Assembly (NCBI GenBank): GCA_026398895.1
Contig: JAPLRZ010000062.1
Span: 1-64,000, forward strand
Origin: Methylococcales bacterium
GTDB lineage: Bacteria; Pseudomonadota; Gammaproteobacteria; Methylococcales; Methylomonadaceae
DNA: 64,000 nt
Reading direction: 5' to 3'
Position 1 is the stretch's first letter. Each line of letters begins with the position of its first letter. This document shows, one piece after another, positions 8,263 through 17,328 of the stretch. A model generated the notes under the pieces. The model saw only the letters and a list, made by a program, of their open reading frames with translations, did not search any database and had not been told where the DNA came from. Position numbers and translations under genes: made by a program.

Positions 8263-9672
8263 ATGGCTATTGCAAAAGTATTAAAAATGATCGAAGACAA
8301 CGACGTAAAATTTGTCGATTTTCGTTTTTGTGATACACGCGGTAAAGAACAACACGTTACTTTCCCTGCACACAGTATTGATGAAGATACCTTTGAAGAA
8401 GGTAATATGTTTGATGGTTCTTCAGTCGCGGGCTGGAAACACATCAATGAATCCGACATGATTTTAATGCCAGACCCCACTACTGCGGTAATGGATCCTT
8501 TTTTTGATGACAATACGCTGATTTTGCGTTGTGACATTATCGAACCTAAAAATATGCAAGGCTATGAGCGTGATCCTCGTTCATTAGCTAAACGTGCAGA
8601 AGCTTATTTACAATCAACTGGCATTGCTGACATGGCGTTCTTTGGTCCCGAAAACGAATTCTTCATCTTTGATGACGTGCGTTGGGGTACTGATATGAGC
8701 GGCTCTTTCTACAAAGTTGACTCAGAAGAAGCGGGTTGGAACTCAGAAAAAGTTTATCCAGACGGCAACACGGGTCATCGTCCTGGTATTAAAGGCGGTT
8801 ATTTTCCTGTGCCACCTGTTGATTCATTCCAAGACATTCGTTCTTCAATGTGCTTAACATTAGAAGAAATGGGGCAAACTACTGAAGTTCATCATCACGA
8901 AGTCGCGACTGCGGGTCAATGTGAAATCGGCGTGAAATTTAACACACTGGTTAAAAAAGCCGACGAAGTATTAGTGCTGAAATATGTAATTGCTAACATT
9001 GCGCACGCGTATGGCAAAACAGCAACCTTCATGCCTAAACCCTTAGTTGGCGATAACGGTAGCGGTATGCACGTTCACCAATCGTTATTTAAAGACGGCA
9101 AAAACCTGTTCACAGGCGATTTATACGGTGGCTTGTCTGAAACGGCGTTGTTCTACATCGGCGGCATCATCAAACACGCTAAAGCCTTAAACGCATTCAC
9201 CAACGCCTCAACTAACAGCTACAAACGATTAGTACCTGGTTTTGAAGCCCCTGTTATGTTGGCTTACTCAGCGCGTAACCGTTCAGCGTCTATTCGTATT
9301 CCTTTCGTCAACAACCCAAAAGGTCGTCGTATCGAAGTACGTTTCCCTGACTCAACAGCAAACCCTTACTTGGCATTTTCTGCCATGATGATGGCGGGCT
9401 TAGATGGTATTCAAAACAAAATCCATCCTGGCGATGCTATGGATAAAGATTTGTATGACTTACCAGCCGAAGAAGCAAAAGCAATTCCACAAGTGTGTCA
9501 TTCATTTGACCAAGCGTTGGACGCGTTGAACAACGATCGTGATTTCTTAAAACAAGGTGGAGTTTTCACTGATGACGTAATCGATGGCTATATCGCATTA
9601 AAAATGGAAGAAGTGACTCGTATCCGTATGAGTACACATCCAGTTGAATACGATATGTACTACAGTCTATAA
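8263..9672 (+). CDS. glnA: Glutamine synthetase, type I
   Basis: The 469-residue product is a standard bacterial GS-I, joining glutamate and ammonia with ATP to give glutamine. The N-terminal beta-grasp domain is followed by the catalytic domain with [12 protein letters not shown] (metal ligands), the [16 protein letters not shown] ligands, [10 protein letters not shown] and the Arg-rich [11 protein letters not shown]. Tyr398 in [10 protein letters not shown] is the conserved adenylylation site, so activity is probably tuned by GlnE and PII. The strong ribosome site AGGAG precedes the ATG. It is a single-gene unit followed by two terminators. The porin lies divergently upstream. Confidence 0.98.
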   Translation: MAIAKVLKMIEDNDVKFVDFRFCDTRGKEQHVTFPAHSIDEDTFEEGNMFDGSSVAGWKHINESDMILMPDPTTAVMDPFFDDNTLILRCDIIEPKNMQGYERDPRSLAKRAEAYLQSTGIADMAFFGPENEFFIFDDVRWGTDMSGSFYKVDSEEAGWNSEKVYPDGNTGHRPGIKGGYFPVPPVDSFQDIRSSMCLTLEEMGQTTEVHHHEVATAGQCEIGVKFNTLVKKADEVLVLKYVIANIAHAYGKTATFMPKPLVGDNGSGMHVHQSLFKDGKNLFTGDLYGGLSETALFYIGGIIKHAKALNAFTNASTNSYKRLVPGFEAPVMLAYSARNRSASIRIPFVNNPKGRRIEVRFPDSTANPYLAFSAMMMAGLDGIQNKIHPGDAMDKDLYDLPAEEAKAIPQVCHSFDQALDALNNDRDFLKQGGVFTDDVIDGYIALKMEEVTRIRMSTHPVEYDMYYSL

Positions 9673-9681
9673 GCAGTAGAA

Positions 9682-9703
9682 CCGCGATTTATCGCGGCTT
9701 TTC
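9682..9703 (+). terminator. glnA intrinsic terminator
   Basis: CCGCGAT, a TT loop and ATCGCGG are followed by CTTTT, ten bases after the glnA stop. It is a short perfect stem with a modest T run. Confidence 0.75.
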
Positions 9704-9713
9704 TGGTCTACAC

Positions 9714-9741
9714 AAAAACGCCCCCGTAATGGGGCGTTTTT
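9714..9741. terminator. Second, bidirectional terminator after glnA
   Basis: AAAAACGCCCC, loop, GGGGCGTTTTT gives an 11-base stem flanked by A and T runs. It backs up the first glnA terminator. Confidence 0.75.
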
Positions 9742-9868
9742 CGTTCAGCAATTTTTTTGTAGCTATTTATCCGCTCTATGGCTATAAAAATCTTTTAAAA
9801 GGTGATGTGGCTACACTAAACAGGACACTTTATCTATAAAATCACTGAAAAGACCTGAGATTACTTAT

Positions 9869-9998
9869 ATGACAAGCCCCAAACCAAGCCAAACAAAAAT
9901 ACACCGCCGAGTTTAAAGAAAACGCGGTTAAACGTGCGAATGAATCGAGCAATGTGACAGAGACAGCCCGCCGAGTTGGGGATAGCTACAGCCTAGGA
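9869..9998 (+). mobile_element. IS3-family OrfA remnant (frameshifted)
   Basis: After an ATG at 9869 the frame gives MTSPKPSQTK. It must then shift by one base to continue as KYTAEFKENAVKRANE and NVTETARRVG, the helix-turn-helix start of IS3-type OrfA transposases. The similarity ends at about 9998, after some 40 codons. Neither the rest of orfA nor orfB is present, and no clear terminal repeats are seen. It is an inactive relic next to a REP-like repeat. Confidence 0.55.
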
Positions 9999-10046
9999 TG
10001 ATAAGTTTAAGCAGCTTTGATATAGCTAAAGCACAATAAAATGATT

Positions 10047-10104
10047 CCGTTCGTGGTGAGCTTGTCGAACCACATTCACACTTCGACAGGCTCAGTGCGA
10101 ACGG
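10047..10104. repeat. REP-like inverted repeat (CCGTTCGTGGTGAGC...)
   Basis: CCGTTCGTGGTGAGCTTGTC and GACAGGCTCAGTGCGAACGG face each other across a short loop. This is a GTTCG...CGAAC palindromic repeat type common in bacterial intergenic regions. A related, damaged copy lies at 19538-19572. Confidence 0.7.
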
Positions 10105-10117
10105 TTTTGTAATCAAT

Positions 10118-10195
10118 TTAAACTACTTTGACTATAACACTTGGCGCGTTTCGTGCGACTCTTAAATTATCGTAATGGGTGCGAATGTTAGCCAT
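10118..10195 (-). pseudogene. J-domain (DnaJ-like) protein, N-terminal remnant
   Basis: An ATG at 10195 opens a 25-residue frame beginning MANIRTHYDNLRVARNAP and stopping at 10118. HYDNLxVARNAP is the first helix of a J-domain as found in small DnaJ-like proteins. The rest of the domain, including helix II and the HPD loop, is absent because the frame runs into the repeat and IS3 relic at 9.87-10.10 kb. A TATAAT box lies about 55 bases upstream, so a truncated transcript may still be made. The identification rests on a short match. Confidence 0.45.
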
Positions 10196-10314
10196 GAAAC
10201 CTACTTGTTATTATTTGAGACCGCGAAAAATTTTGATTATAGCCGACTGGTTAAAATGGCTGTACCTATCGGTAAAATGCGCTTGGGTTTCATTGAAAGG
10301 GTGTTATCTGTGTT

Positions 10315-10890
10315 TTATTTTTTCATTGTGTTTATCAAGTTCATCACTGCCGCCATATCGCCATTGATCATTTGTGGAATATAGCTTCTACTCAAATCAA
10401 ACGCAGTCAGCAATAACTCGAATTCACTTTTTGGTGGGGAGGATAACACGAAATCGGCAACCACTTTGCCAGCGGCAGGGCGACCGATGCCGATTCTTAG
10501 GCGGTAAAAGTCTTTGGAATTTAGATGGGCAATAATGTCTCTTAAGCCGTTATGTCCAGCGTGTCCACCGTCTTTTTTCAGCTTGACTAAGCCTGGATTA
10601 AAATCCAATTCGTCATGCACTACTAGAATTTCTTCGGGTTGTAGTTTGTAATAGCGGGCGATTTTGCCGACTGATTGCCCACTTCGATTCATGAAAGTGT
10701 CGGGCTTTAGTAGCATGATTGGGGTATTGCTAATTTTGCCTTGGGAAAAAACACCTTGAAACTTGGCTTCGTTAACCCAAGTGCAGCCTAGCTGATCAGC
10801 TAGAGTGTCTAAAAACAAAAACCCAGCATTATGCCGGGTCTTTTCATACTGCCGACCTGGATTACCCAAGCCAACGATAAGTTTAATCAT
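10315..10890 (-). CDS. pth: Peptidyl-tRNA hydrolase
   Basis: The 191-residue enzyme cleaves peptidyl-tRNAs that drop off ribosomes. LIVGLGNPGRQYEKTRHNAGF at the start carries the catalytic His20 and Asn10. FMNRSGQSV, LVVHDELDF and KDGGHAGHNGLRDI follow as expected. It starts 2 bases after the end of rplY and is the last gene of the lolB-ispE-prs-rplY-pth run. The usual next gene, ychF, is not seen. Instead a graveyard with J-domain and IS3 remnants follows. Confidence 0.97.
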   Translation of the reverse strand: MIKLIVGLGNPGRQYEKTRHNAGFLFLDTLADQLGCTWVNEAKFQGVFSQGKISNTPIMLLKPDTFMNRSGQSVGKIARYYKLQPEEILVVHDELDFNPGLVKLKKDGGHAGHNGLRDIIAHLNSKDFYRLRIGIGRPAAGKVVADFVLSSPPKSEFELLLTAFDLSRSYIPQMINGDMAAVMNLINTMKK

Positions 10891-10892
10891 TA

Positions 10893-11495
10893 TTAAGCAG
10901 CAGTGTCGTCTTTAGTTGCTTTTGAAGCCATCATAGAAACAACAGGTAGGTTATGTTCCGCACCTTGTGCTAATACGACAATACTAACGCCTGCTGGTAA
11001 CACTAGATCAGAAAGATGTAATGTTTCACCCACATCTAACGTCGCTAAGCTGACTTCGATGTATTCAGGTAATGCTGAAGGCAAGCAAGATACTTCTACA
11101 TCAGTCATGGAATGAGCGGCGATACCACCTTTCTTGCCACCGATACCAGTGTGTTCGTTGGTAAAATGTAAAGGAACGTGTACTTTTACCATTTCAGTCA
11201 TATCAACACGCAAAAAATCCATGTGTAATATTTGAACGCCTGCTGGTTTACGCTGTATCCCTTTCAAAATTGCTTTTTCAGTTTTTCCGTCAACTGTTAC
11301 GTCTAATACATGAGAATAAACCGCTTCATGTGCAAGATGTTTAATGACTTCATTGTGATTAAGCACCAACATTTGAGGCTCTTGATGCCCACCGTATATT
11401 ACTGCTGGTACATTACCGATGTGACGCGCTCTTTTTGCTGCGCTTTTACCTGATTGCCCACGACTTTCGGCAACAAATTCAAATACGTTAGACAT
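10893..11495 (-). CDS. rplY: 50S ribosomal protein L25, long (Ctc) form
   Basis: The 200-residue protein has an N-terminal L25 domain that binds 5S rRNA (about residues 1-95) and the extra C-terminal beta domain of the Ctc/TL5 type (about 96-190). Typical segments are RHIGNVPAVIYGG and HMDFLRVD. It sits between prs and pth, the standard order. Confidence 0.95.
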   Translation of the reverse strand: MSNVFEFVAESRGQSGKSAAKRARHIGNVPAVIYGGHQEPQMLVLNHNEVIKHLAHEAVYSHVLDVTVDGKTEKAILKGIQRKPAGVQILHMDFLRVDMTEMVKVHVPLHFTNEHTGIGGKKGGIAAHSMTDVEVSCLPSALPEYIEVSLATLDVGETLHLSDLVLPAGVSIVVLAQGAEHNLPVVSMMASKATKDDTAA

Positions 11496-11551
11496 TTTTC
11501 CTCACCCTTTTTCTTCAAAAGTCCGTGCATTAAAACACAGACACTAAATTC

Positions 11552-12505
11552 TTAATCTACATAGAGGGAGCTAACTGACTCACCCACTGCGATACGTCTT
11601 ATTGTCTCAGCAAGCATTTCTGCTACGCTTAACTGTCTTATTTTTCCTGATTGAATAGCATCCAGACTTAAGGGGATGGTATCAGTTACCACTAATTCAT
11701 CAAGATCAGAGTTATTGATATTGTTCATCGCAGAACCTGATAACACGGCATGAGTGCAATAGGCAACGACTTTGACAGCTCCGTGTTTTTTTAATGCAGC
11801 TGCCGCATTACATAAAGTCCCTGCGGTATCAACTAAATCATCCACTAATACGCAGGTGCGACCATCGACATCGCCAATGATGTGCATAATCTCAGATACA
11901 TTTGCCTTGGGTCTGCGCTTATCTATTATGGCAAGGTCTGCATCATCTAGTCGTTTAGCCAACGCTCTTGCCCTAACTACACCACCGACATCAGGCGAAA
12001 CTACAATTAGGTTTTGATATTGTTGCCGCCACACATCACCTAAAAGAATCGGCGATGAATACACATTATCAACGGGAATATCAAAAAAGCCTTGAATTTG
12101 ATCAGCGTGTAAATCAACCGTCAAAAGTCGATGCGCCCCCGCTTGCTCAAGCATTCTTGCAACTAATTTAGCACTGATAGGGACACGCGCTGAACGTGTA
12201 CGTCTATCTTGTCGTGCATAGCCATAATAGGGTATGACTGCTGTAATTCGTGATGCGGACGCTCGTTTAAGTGCGTCTATCATCACCAGCAATTCCATTA
12301 AATTTTCATTGGTGGGCGAGCAAGTCGGTTGAATAACGAAAACATCTTTACCGCGAACGTTTTCTTGAATTTCTACCGCAATTTCGCCATCACTAAATCT
12401 GCCAACTGCCGCCATTCCTAGGCGCATATTGAGTTTCTTAACGATGCCCTCAGATAAATCAAGGTTAGCGTTTCCAGAAAACACCATCATAGAGGTGTCA
12501 TTCAT
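11552..12505 (-). CDS. prs: Ribose-phosphate pyrophosphokinase
   Basis: The 317-residue enzyme makes PRPP from ribose-5-phosphate and [42 protein letters not shown], the [12 protein letters not shown] catalytic loop and the PRPP-binding [12 protein letters not shown] are present in family order. It lies downstream of tRNA-Gln and ispE. Its product feeds pyrimidine synthesis, for which pyrR, pyrB and pyrC' are found at 33.5-44.2 kb. Confidence 0.97.
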   Translation of the reverse strand: MNDTSMMVFSGNANLDLSEGIVKKLNMRLGMAAVGRFSDGEIAVEIQENVRGKDVFVIQPTCSPTNENLMELLVMIDALKRASASRITAVIPYYGYARQDRRTRSARVPISAKLVARMLEQAGAHRLLTVDLHADQIQGFFDIPVDNVYSSPILLGDVWRQQYQNLIVVSPDVGGVVRARALAKRLDDADLAIIDKRRPKANVSEIMHIIGDVDGRTCVLVDDLVDTAGTLCNAAAALKKHGAVKVVAYCTHAVLSGSAMNNINNSDLDELVVTDTIPLSLDAIQSGKIRQLSVAEMLAETIRRIAVGESVSSLYVD

Positions 12506-12545
12506 TCAAGACTCCCAAAAAAATTTAGTGGAGGTAAGTAAATAA

Positions 12546-12620
12546 TGGCTGGGTCGCAAGGATTCGAACCTTGGTATGCGGAGATCAAAACCCCGTGCCT
12601 TACCGCTTGGCGACGACCCA
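12546..12620 (-). tRNA. tRNA-Gln (anticodon UUG)
   Basis: Read on the minus strand, the gene starts TGGGTCG and ends CGACCCA-G-CCA, giving a 7-base acceptor stem with discriminator G73 and an encoded CCA. The D arm is GCCAAGCGGTAAGGC. The anticodon stem CGGGG/CTCCG encloses TTTTGAT, so the anticodon is TTG, and the T arm is CAAGG-TTCGAAT-CCTTG. The 75-base length matches tRNA-Gln. It lies between ispE and prs, a common gammaproteobacterial position. Confidence 0.95.
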
Positions 12621-12633
12621 ATAATCATGATGG

Positions 12634-13497
12634 TTAGCCATCCATTCGTAGTTTGGTAAGCAAAGGCGATTCATTTATGCCTTTAGCCAGATAAACCTGC
12701 CACTTGTTTTTAAGTGACTGATACGCTCTGTCTGCCGACTCTTGTGAATCAAACTGTGCAAAAACACATGCCCCTGTTCCCGTTAATCTTGCCTCTGAAA
12801 ACTCAGCTAAATCAACTAAGGCACTCTGAACAGATGGATAACGCTGGCACACCACCTCAATGCAATCATTTTGGTGTTGACCTGCTACAAAGTCGGCTAT
12901 TTTGATGGATTTACTATTGCGTGTCAATTCTTTAGTTGAAAAAATTTCACCTGTATTGACATGACAATCGGGCTTAATAATAACAACCCATTGTTCTGGA
13001 ACAGTTATTTTTTCTATTTTCTCACCTACACCTTCTGCCCAAGCTGAATGACCGTAAACAAATATTGGCACATCCGCGCCTAAAGACAAACCTAAAGTCA
13101 TGAGTTTTTCTGTGGAAAGCTTAAGTTGCCATAATTTATTCAACACGATTAAGGTGGTTGCAGCATCAGAACTACCACCACCTAGCCCTCCACCCATCGG
13201 CAGATTTTTTTCAACATCTATGCACACGCCTAGTTCACAGCCTGTTTCGGCTTTTAGCAGATTTGCGGCTCTCACCGTTAAATCATCGGCTTCGGCAACA
13301 CCTGCTAGTGTTTTTTGCAAAGTCACGCGTCCATCATCGCTAGGCTGAAAACTTATCCAGTCGCATAAATCGACAAATTGAAACACCGTTTGCAACAAGT
13401 GATAACCATCGGCTCGTTGCCCGACAATTCTTAGCATTAAATTTAATTTTGCAGGGGCAGGGTATTTCTCTCCCCAGCCATTTTGTGTTTGCGTCAT
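12634..13497 (-). CDS. ispE: 4-diphosphocytidyl-2-C-methyl-D-erythritol kinase
   Basis: This GHMP kinase of the MEP isoprenoid pathway has 287 residues from the chosen start. PAPAKLNLMLRIVGQRADGYH near residue 15 carries the catalytic Lys region, and the ATP loop is MGGGLGGGSSDAATTL near 95. LTGTGACVFAQF is the third motif. The ATG at 13497 overlaps the lolB stop as ATGA, a typical translational coupling. A GTG 12 bases upstream is in frame but less likely. Confidence 0.95.
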   Translation of the reverse strand: MTQTQNGWGEKYPAPAKLNLMLRIVGQRADGYHLLQTVFQFVDLCDWISFQPSDDGRVTLQKTLAGVAEADDLTVRAANLLKAETGCELGVCIDVEKNLPMGGGLGGGSSDAATTLIVLNKLWQLKLSTEKLMTLGLSLGADVPIFVYGHSAWAEGVGEKIEKITVPEQWVVIIKPDCHVNTGEIFSTKELTRNSKSIKIADFVAGQHQNDCIEVVCQRYPSVQSALVDLAEFSEARLTGTGACVFAQFDSQESADRAYQSLKNKWQVYLAKGINESPLLTKLRMDG

Positions 13498-14072
13498 GGT
13501 AACAGCCACTGGTCTACGATTAATTTTAGTTTGACTTGCTCGTTGGTCACATTGAGTTTGTAAGGCATAGTGCTTGTTTTAACAGCCTGCATTTGTTTGT
13601 ACTCGATTAGCCAGCCCGCTTGTTTAAAGCCTGTGGCAGTTTCGGCAAAATCCATAGTAGGTTCAGGCAAACCAATAACCCAATAGCGCAATGACTGCAC
13701 GGGTACAAATAGCCCTAGTTGCTGATTAATAAAGGCTTCGGGCTGGTTTGAGGTTTGCGCCTTGCCATCACCCCTATCGATAGTGACTACACCTTTGCCT
13801 AGTTCAATCAGGGTAGCCCCCTGCCCTAACGGCCCTGATAATTTTATTTGCTCCTTATTGAGGCTATGTTGCCAATCGACATTTGCTGTCCAAGAATCGT
13901 TGCGTCCTGTGATTGACAATCTACCTTCTAATGACCATTTTTCTAGTTTATACAAGGGTAAAGTTGCGGTTTTTGAATACGGAATAGTGGGTTCTACCGT
14001 AAAAAACGAACACCCTGATAATAACAATAGGCAAAAAAACCAAAGGATTAATTTTACTTTAGTCAGCAACAC
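13494..14072 (-). CDS. lolB: Outer-membrane lipoprotein receptor LolB
   Basis: The 192-residue lipoprotein inserts other lipoproteins into the outer membrane. The signal peptide ends in the lipobox LLSGC (Cys21). WSLEGRLSI and the LolB beta-barrel core with LRYWVIGLP follow. It starts 2 bases after the TPR lipoprotein stop and overlaps ispE by 4 bases. The coupling with ispE is conserved in gammaproteobacteria. Confidence 0.93.
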   Translation of the reverse strand: MLLTKVKLILWFFCLLLLSGCSFFTVEPTIPYSKTATLPLYKLEKWSLEGRLSITGRNDSWTANVDWQHSLNKEQIKLSGPLGQGATLIELGKGVVTIDRGDGKAQTSNQPEAFINQQLGLFVPVQSLRYWVIGLPEPTMDFAETATGFKQAGWLIEYKQMQAVKTSTMPYKLNVTNEQVKLKLIVDQWLLP

Positions 14073-14074
14073 GG

Positions 14075-15817
14075 TTATTTCGCTTTATTCAAAATTCGAC
14101 GTTGAAAATCCAGTAAATACTCATCTTCTGGTGCATCTTTGATTACTTCATCAAATAATTTTTTAGCATCGTCTTTTTTACCCATAGCCCATAATACTTC
14201 GGCAATATGGGCAGCTATTTCGTTTTCTTGTTGTTTTGCGTAGGCGCGTTGCAAGTAATCTAAAGCTGCTTGATTATGTCCCAGCTTAAACTGTAGCCAA
14301 CCAAAACTATCCATGATGACTGCTTCATCTGGGCGTAATTTAATTGCTTTTTGCAAATAGCGTTCTGCTTCACCATAGCGGGTATGATCGGACAATAAGC
14401 TATAACCTAAGGCATTTAATGCCTCCACATTATTGGGATCTTTTTCTAATATTTGCTTTAAATCTTTTTCCAATAACTCTGGCTTATTCAGATGCTCGGC
14501 AATTAAAGCGCGAGTATATAAAAATTCTTGTTGATCAGGCTGTTCAACTAATGCACTGGTCAATAAGTCAAAAGCTTTTTGGTATTGCTTTTGTTGGCTA
14601 TACATTTCTGCCTGAATCAACAAAATACGCGGTTTTTGTGTTGGAAACCGACTAGGCAAGCCTTTTAAACGGGTATTTACCGCATCAAACTGCTTATTTT
14701 TTGCTAATAAGGAAATCGATTCAAGTGCCGCATCAAGAGCAAAATCGCCTTCGGTTACTTTATCAAACCAAGTGATGGCTTTATCAATGGCTTCATGTTT
14801 TTCTTCTAGTTTTCCTAAATAGAAGCTAGCTTGATACTTCCAATCAGGCAGCTCCAGCAATTTGTTAAAAATTTCTGCTGCTTGCTCATCTTGGTCTAAT
14901 TGCAAATACACTAAGCCTAAGGTAAATTCACTTTCTATGTCCTTTGAATCAGCTGCAACCAGTTGTTGATAAAGCTCACTGGCTTCTTTGTAGTTTTCCG
15001 CTTTTATTAGCAGTTGAGCAAACAGCTTTTTAATTTTGTCATTGTTAGGATACTTAACACTGGCATTTTTTATGATGGTTTTTGCCTTGTTCATATCGCC
15101 AGACAGCATGGCTATCTGCGCTTGAAGAATTAGGGCTTTATCCCAATCAGGCTGTATTTTTAGGGCTTTTTGTATTTGTTGTTCAGCCACCGCCATATTT
15201 TTTACCTGTAAGGCGAGCAATGACTGAGCAAAATAAATAACCGCCTGATTAGGTTGCTTTACCGATAGTGCGGTCAGCGTATCGTAGATAATCTCGATTT
15301 TGCCTTCTTTTTGTAACACACCCCCCAATTCAAGCAAAGTAGTTTCAAAGCCCGCAGGATCAGCCTTAAGTAGCGCGGACAAATGCTCAACCGCCGCAGG
15401 CTTATCATCCGCTCTGAGTGCTGATAACGTGGCAATTTTTCGAGCCGTCAGATTTTTTGCATCATGCTTCAACCATAAAGACACCGCCTCTTGAGTTTTT
15501 GGGCTGTCTTTCATGTACATAGCAATCACAGCCGCTCTTTCAGCAAAACGAGGGTCATTCACTCGCTTAGCTGCTTCCATATAGCCCTCCAATGCGACCT
15601 CATACTGATCTCTTTGCCCTGCGATTTCTGCGATCAACAGCATAAACATCACATCAGGATCAATAGCAGTTTTTACTTCTTTTTGTTTAGTTTTTTCTTT
15701 ATTTTCCGTTTCCTTAGCAGGCACAACAGACTTTGGTTCATTAGGCTTATCTAACGAACCCGCGCAACCATTCAACAAGATGAGGATAGCGACAAAAGAC
15801 AATCTAAAAATTAACAC
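14075..15817 (-). CDS. TPR-repeat lipoprotein upstream of lolB
   Basis: The 580-residue protein begins with a lipoprotein signal (lipobox LLNGC, Cys18) and a charged linker. About a dozen TPR units follow, for example EVLWAMGKKDDAKKLFDEVI and ALGYSLLSDHTRYGEAERYL. A large TPR lipoprotein at this place, just before lolB, is known from Pseudomonas and relatives and is likely an outer-membrane scaffold. The frame starts with GTG at 15817, which gives a complete signal peptide. No enzyme motif is present. It heads the lolB-ispE-tRNA-prs-rplY-pth run and is divergent from hemA. Confidence 0.8.
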   Translation of the reverse strand: MLIFRLSFVAILILLNGCAGSLDKPNEPKSVVPAKETENKEKTKQKEVKTAIDPDVMFMLLIAEIAGQRDQYEVALEGYMEAAKRVNDPRFAERAAVIAMYMKDSPKTQEAVSLWLKHDAKNLTARKIATLSALRADDKPAAVEHLSALLKADPAGFETTLLELGGVLQKEGKIEIIYDTLTALSVKQPNQAVIYFAQSLLALQVKNMAVAEQQIQKALKIQPDWDKALILQAQIAMLSGDMNKAKTIIKNASVKYPNNDKIKKLFAQLLIKAENYKEASELYQQLVAADSKDIESEFTLGLVYLQLDQDEQAAEIFNKLLELPDWKYQASFYLGKLEEKHEAIDKAITWFDKVTEGDFALDAALESISLLAKNKQFDAVNTRLKGLPSRFPTQKPRILLIQAEMYSQQKQYQKAFDLLTSALVEQPDQQEFLYTRALIAEHLNKPELLEKDLKQILEKDPNNVEALNALGYSLLSDHTRYGEAERYLQKAIKLRPDEAVIMDSFGWLQFKLGHNQAALDYLQRAYAKQQENEIAAHIAEVLWAMGKKDDAKKLFDEVIKDAPEDEYLLDFQRRILNKAK

Positions 15818-15897
15818 TCAATAATCCTATTTCACAAAAATAACTGCCTATAGATTAACAGAAAAATGCAATGATTTAGACAGGTGATTTATTCCAT

Positions 15898-15926
15898 TTG
15901 GATAAAATGCGTATATTTCTTAGAAT
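15898..15926 (+). promoter_or_regulatory. Probable sigma-70 promoter for hemA
   Basis: TTGGAT at 15898-15903 and TAGAAT at 15921-15926 are separated by exactly 17 bases, and the hemA ATG lies about 100 bases downstream. Confidence 0.4.
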
Positions 15927-16029
15927 AGAGCGGCATAATAGGTAGAAATTAGCTATAAAGTACAAAATATAAGGTAAATTGCCTTGCTTAGCGCGTACAT
16001 CTCGAATCCTGAACCCCAAAATTAAATTT

Positions 16030-17292
16030 ATGACATTTCTTGCAGTGGGTATTAATTATAATACCGCCCCCGTTTCCATCCGTGAACGTCTGGCATTTCC
16101 CGCAGATAATCTGCAACTTGCCTTGCAAGACCTGTGGCAAATCAAAGAAATTAATGAGGCAGCAATTTTATCCACCTGTAATCGTACCGAGTTTTACTGC
16201 ACCACTACGGCTAATCAACAAGTGCTGATTGATTGGGTGGCACAAACTAAAAATATCAACCCCAAAGACTTCTCCCCTTATTTATACAGCTATACCGACC
16301 AGCTGGTATTCCGTCATCTATTTCGTGTTGCCTGCGGATTAGACTCTATGATACTGGGTGAACCGCAAATATTAGGGCAAATGAAAACCGCCTATCAAGC
16401 CGCATTCGAGGCAGGTACGCTAGGCAAACGTTTAGGTAAATTATTTCAACATACTTTTACCGCCGCCAAAAAAGTCCGCACCGATACGGCAATTGGTTCT
16501 AGTCCTGTGTCAGTGGCATTTGCAGCGGTACAACTTGCACAACAAATTTTTGACAAATTGAGCGAACAAACCGCCTTACTGATCGGTGCGGGCGAAACCA
16601 TTGAACTGGCGGCGCGGCATTTATCGCAACAAGGCATAGGACGACTCATCATAGCGAATCGCACTTATGATAAAGCCCATACCCTCGCTATGCAGTTTAA
16701 CGGTTACGCAATAGATTTATCTGAATTGCCTAATCATCTTGCTGAAGCTGATATTGTCATTTCTTCAACCGCCAGTCAATTACCCATTTTAGGCAAAGGA
16801 CGAGTAGAAAGCGCGTTAAAAAAACGTAAACACAAGCCGATGTTTATGGTTGATTTAGCGGTGCCGCGTGATATTGAAGCCGAAGTTGAACAATTGCGTG
16901 ATGTGTATTTGTACACTGTTGATGATTTACAACATACCATCACCGAGAATATGAATTCGCGTAAACTCGCGGCCGAGCAAGCCGAAGAAATTATTGATAC
17001 CCAAGTGGATTATTTTTTAGCGTGGTTACGCGCTCAAAGTGCGCAAACCACGATTCGAGATTATCGCACCCAAGCCGAACAAGCGCGTGATGAAGTATTA
17101 CAAAAAGCGATTGCCTCATTAAAAAATGGCGTGTCAGCCGAAGAAGCCTTAAATCGTTTAGCGCACACGTTAACCAATAAACTGATACACACACCGAGTT
17201 CGCAAATCCGTTCCGCAGCAGAAAATGAACGCTATGATTTAATCACTGCCGCGCGGGAAATTTTTAAACTGCCCACTAATTCTGATAATTAA
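16030..17292 (+). CDS. hemA: Glutamyl-tRNA reductase
   Basis: This enzyme reduces Glu-tRNA to glutamate-1-semialdehyde, the first step of C5 tetrapyrrole synthesis. From the ATG at 16030 it has 420 residues. The catalytic Cys50 is in LSTCNRTEFY, and RVACGLDSMILGEPQILGQ and the NADPH site GAGETIELAARHL near 185 follow. An upstream ATG (15979) would add 17 unrelated residues, so I prefer 16030, though its ribosome site is weak. The usual partners prfA and prmC do not follow. A hairpin half-element and the convergent coaD-HD gene do. Confidence 0.96.
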   Translation: MTFLAVGINYNTAPVSIRERLAFPADNLQLALQDLWQIKEINEAAILSTCNRTEFYCTTTANQQVLIDWVAQTKNINPKDFSPYLYSYTDQLVFRHLFRVACGLDSMILGEPQILGQMKTAYQAAFEAGTLGKRLGKLFQHTFTAAKKVRTDTAIGSSPVSVAFAAVQLAQQIFDKLSEQTALLIGAGETIELAARHLSQQGIGRLIIANRTYDKAHTLAMQFNGYAIDLSELPNHLAEADIVISSTASQLPILGKGRVESALKKRKHKPMFMVDLAVPRDIEAEVEQLRDVYLYTVDDLQHTITENMNSRKLAAEQAEEIIDTQVDYFLAWLRAQSAQTTIRDYRTQAEQARDEVLQKAIASLKNGVSAEEALNRLAHTLTNKLIHTPSSQIRSAAENERYDLITAAREIFKLPTNSDN

Positions 17293-17297
17293 TTGAC

Positions 17298-17317
17298 GCA
17301 AGCGAAGCTTGCACTCC
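17298..17317. repeat. Right half of a twin-hairpin element
   Basis: GCAAGC-GAA-GCTTGC-ACTCC begins 6 bases after the hemA stop. It equals the right half of the GGAGT...ACTCC family. It may double as a hairpin at the 3' end of the hemA transcript. Confidence 0.6.
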
Positions 17318-17328
17318 AGAATAGTGAA

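Noticed and set aside
10175-10384. Two overlapping plus-strand frames before pth
   Set aside because: They run antisense into the conserved C-terminus of pth, and the same bases on the minus strand carry the upstream region of a J-domain remnant.
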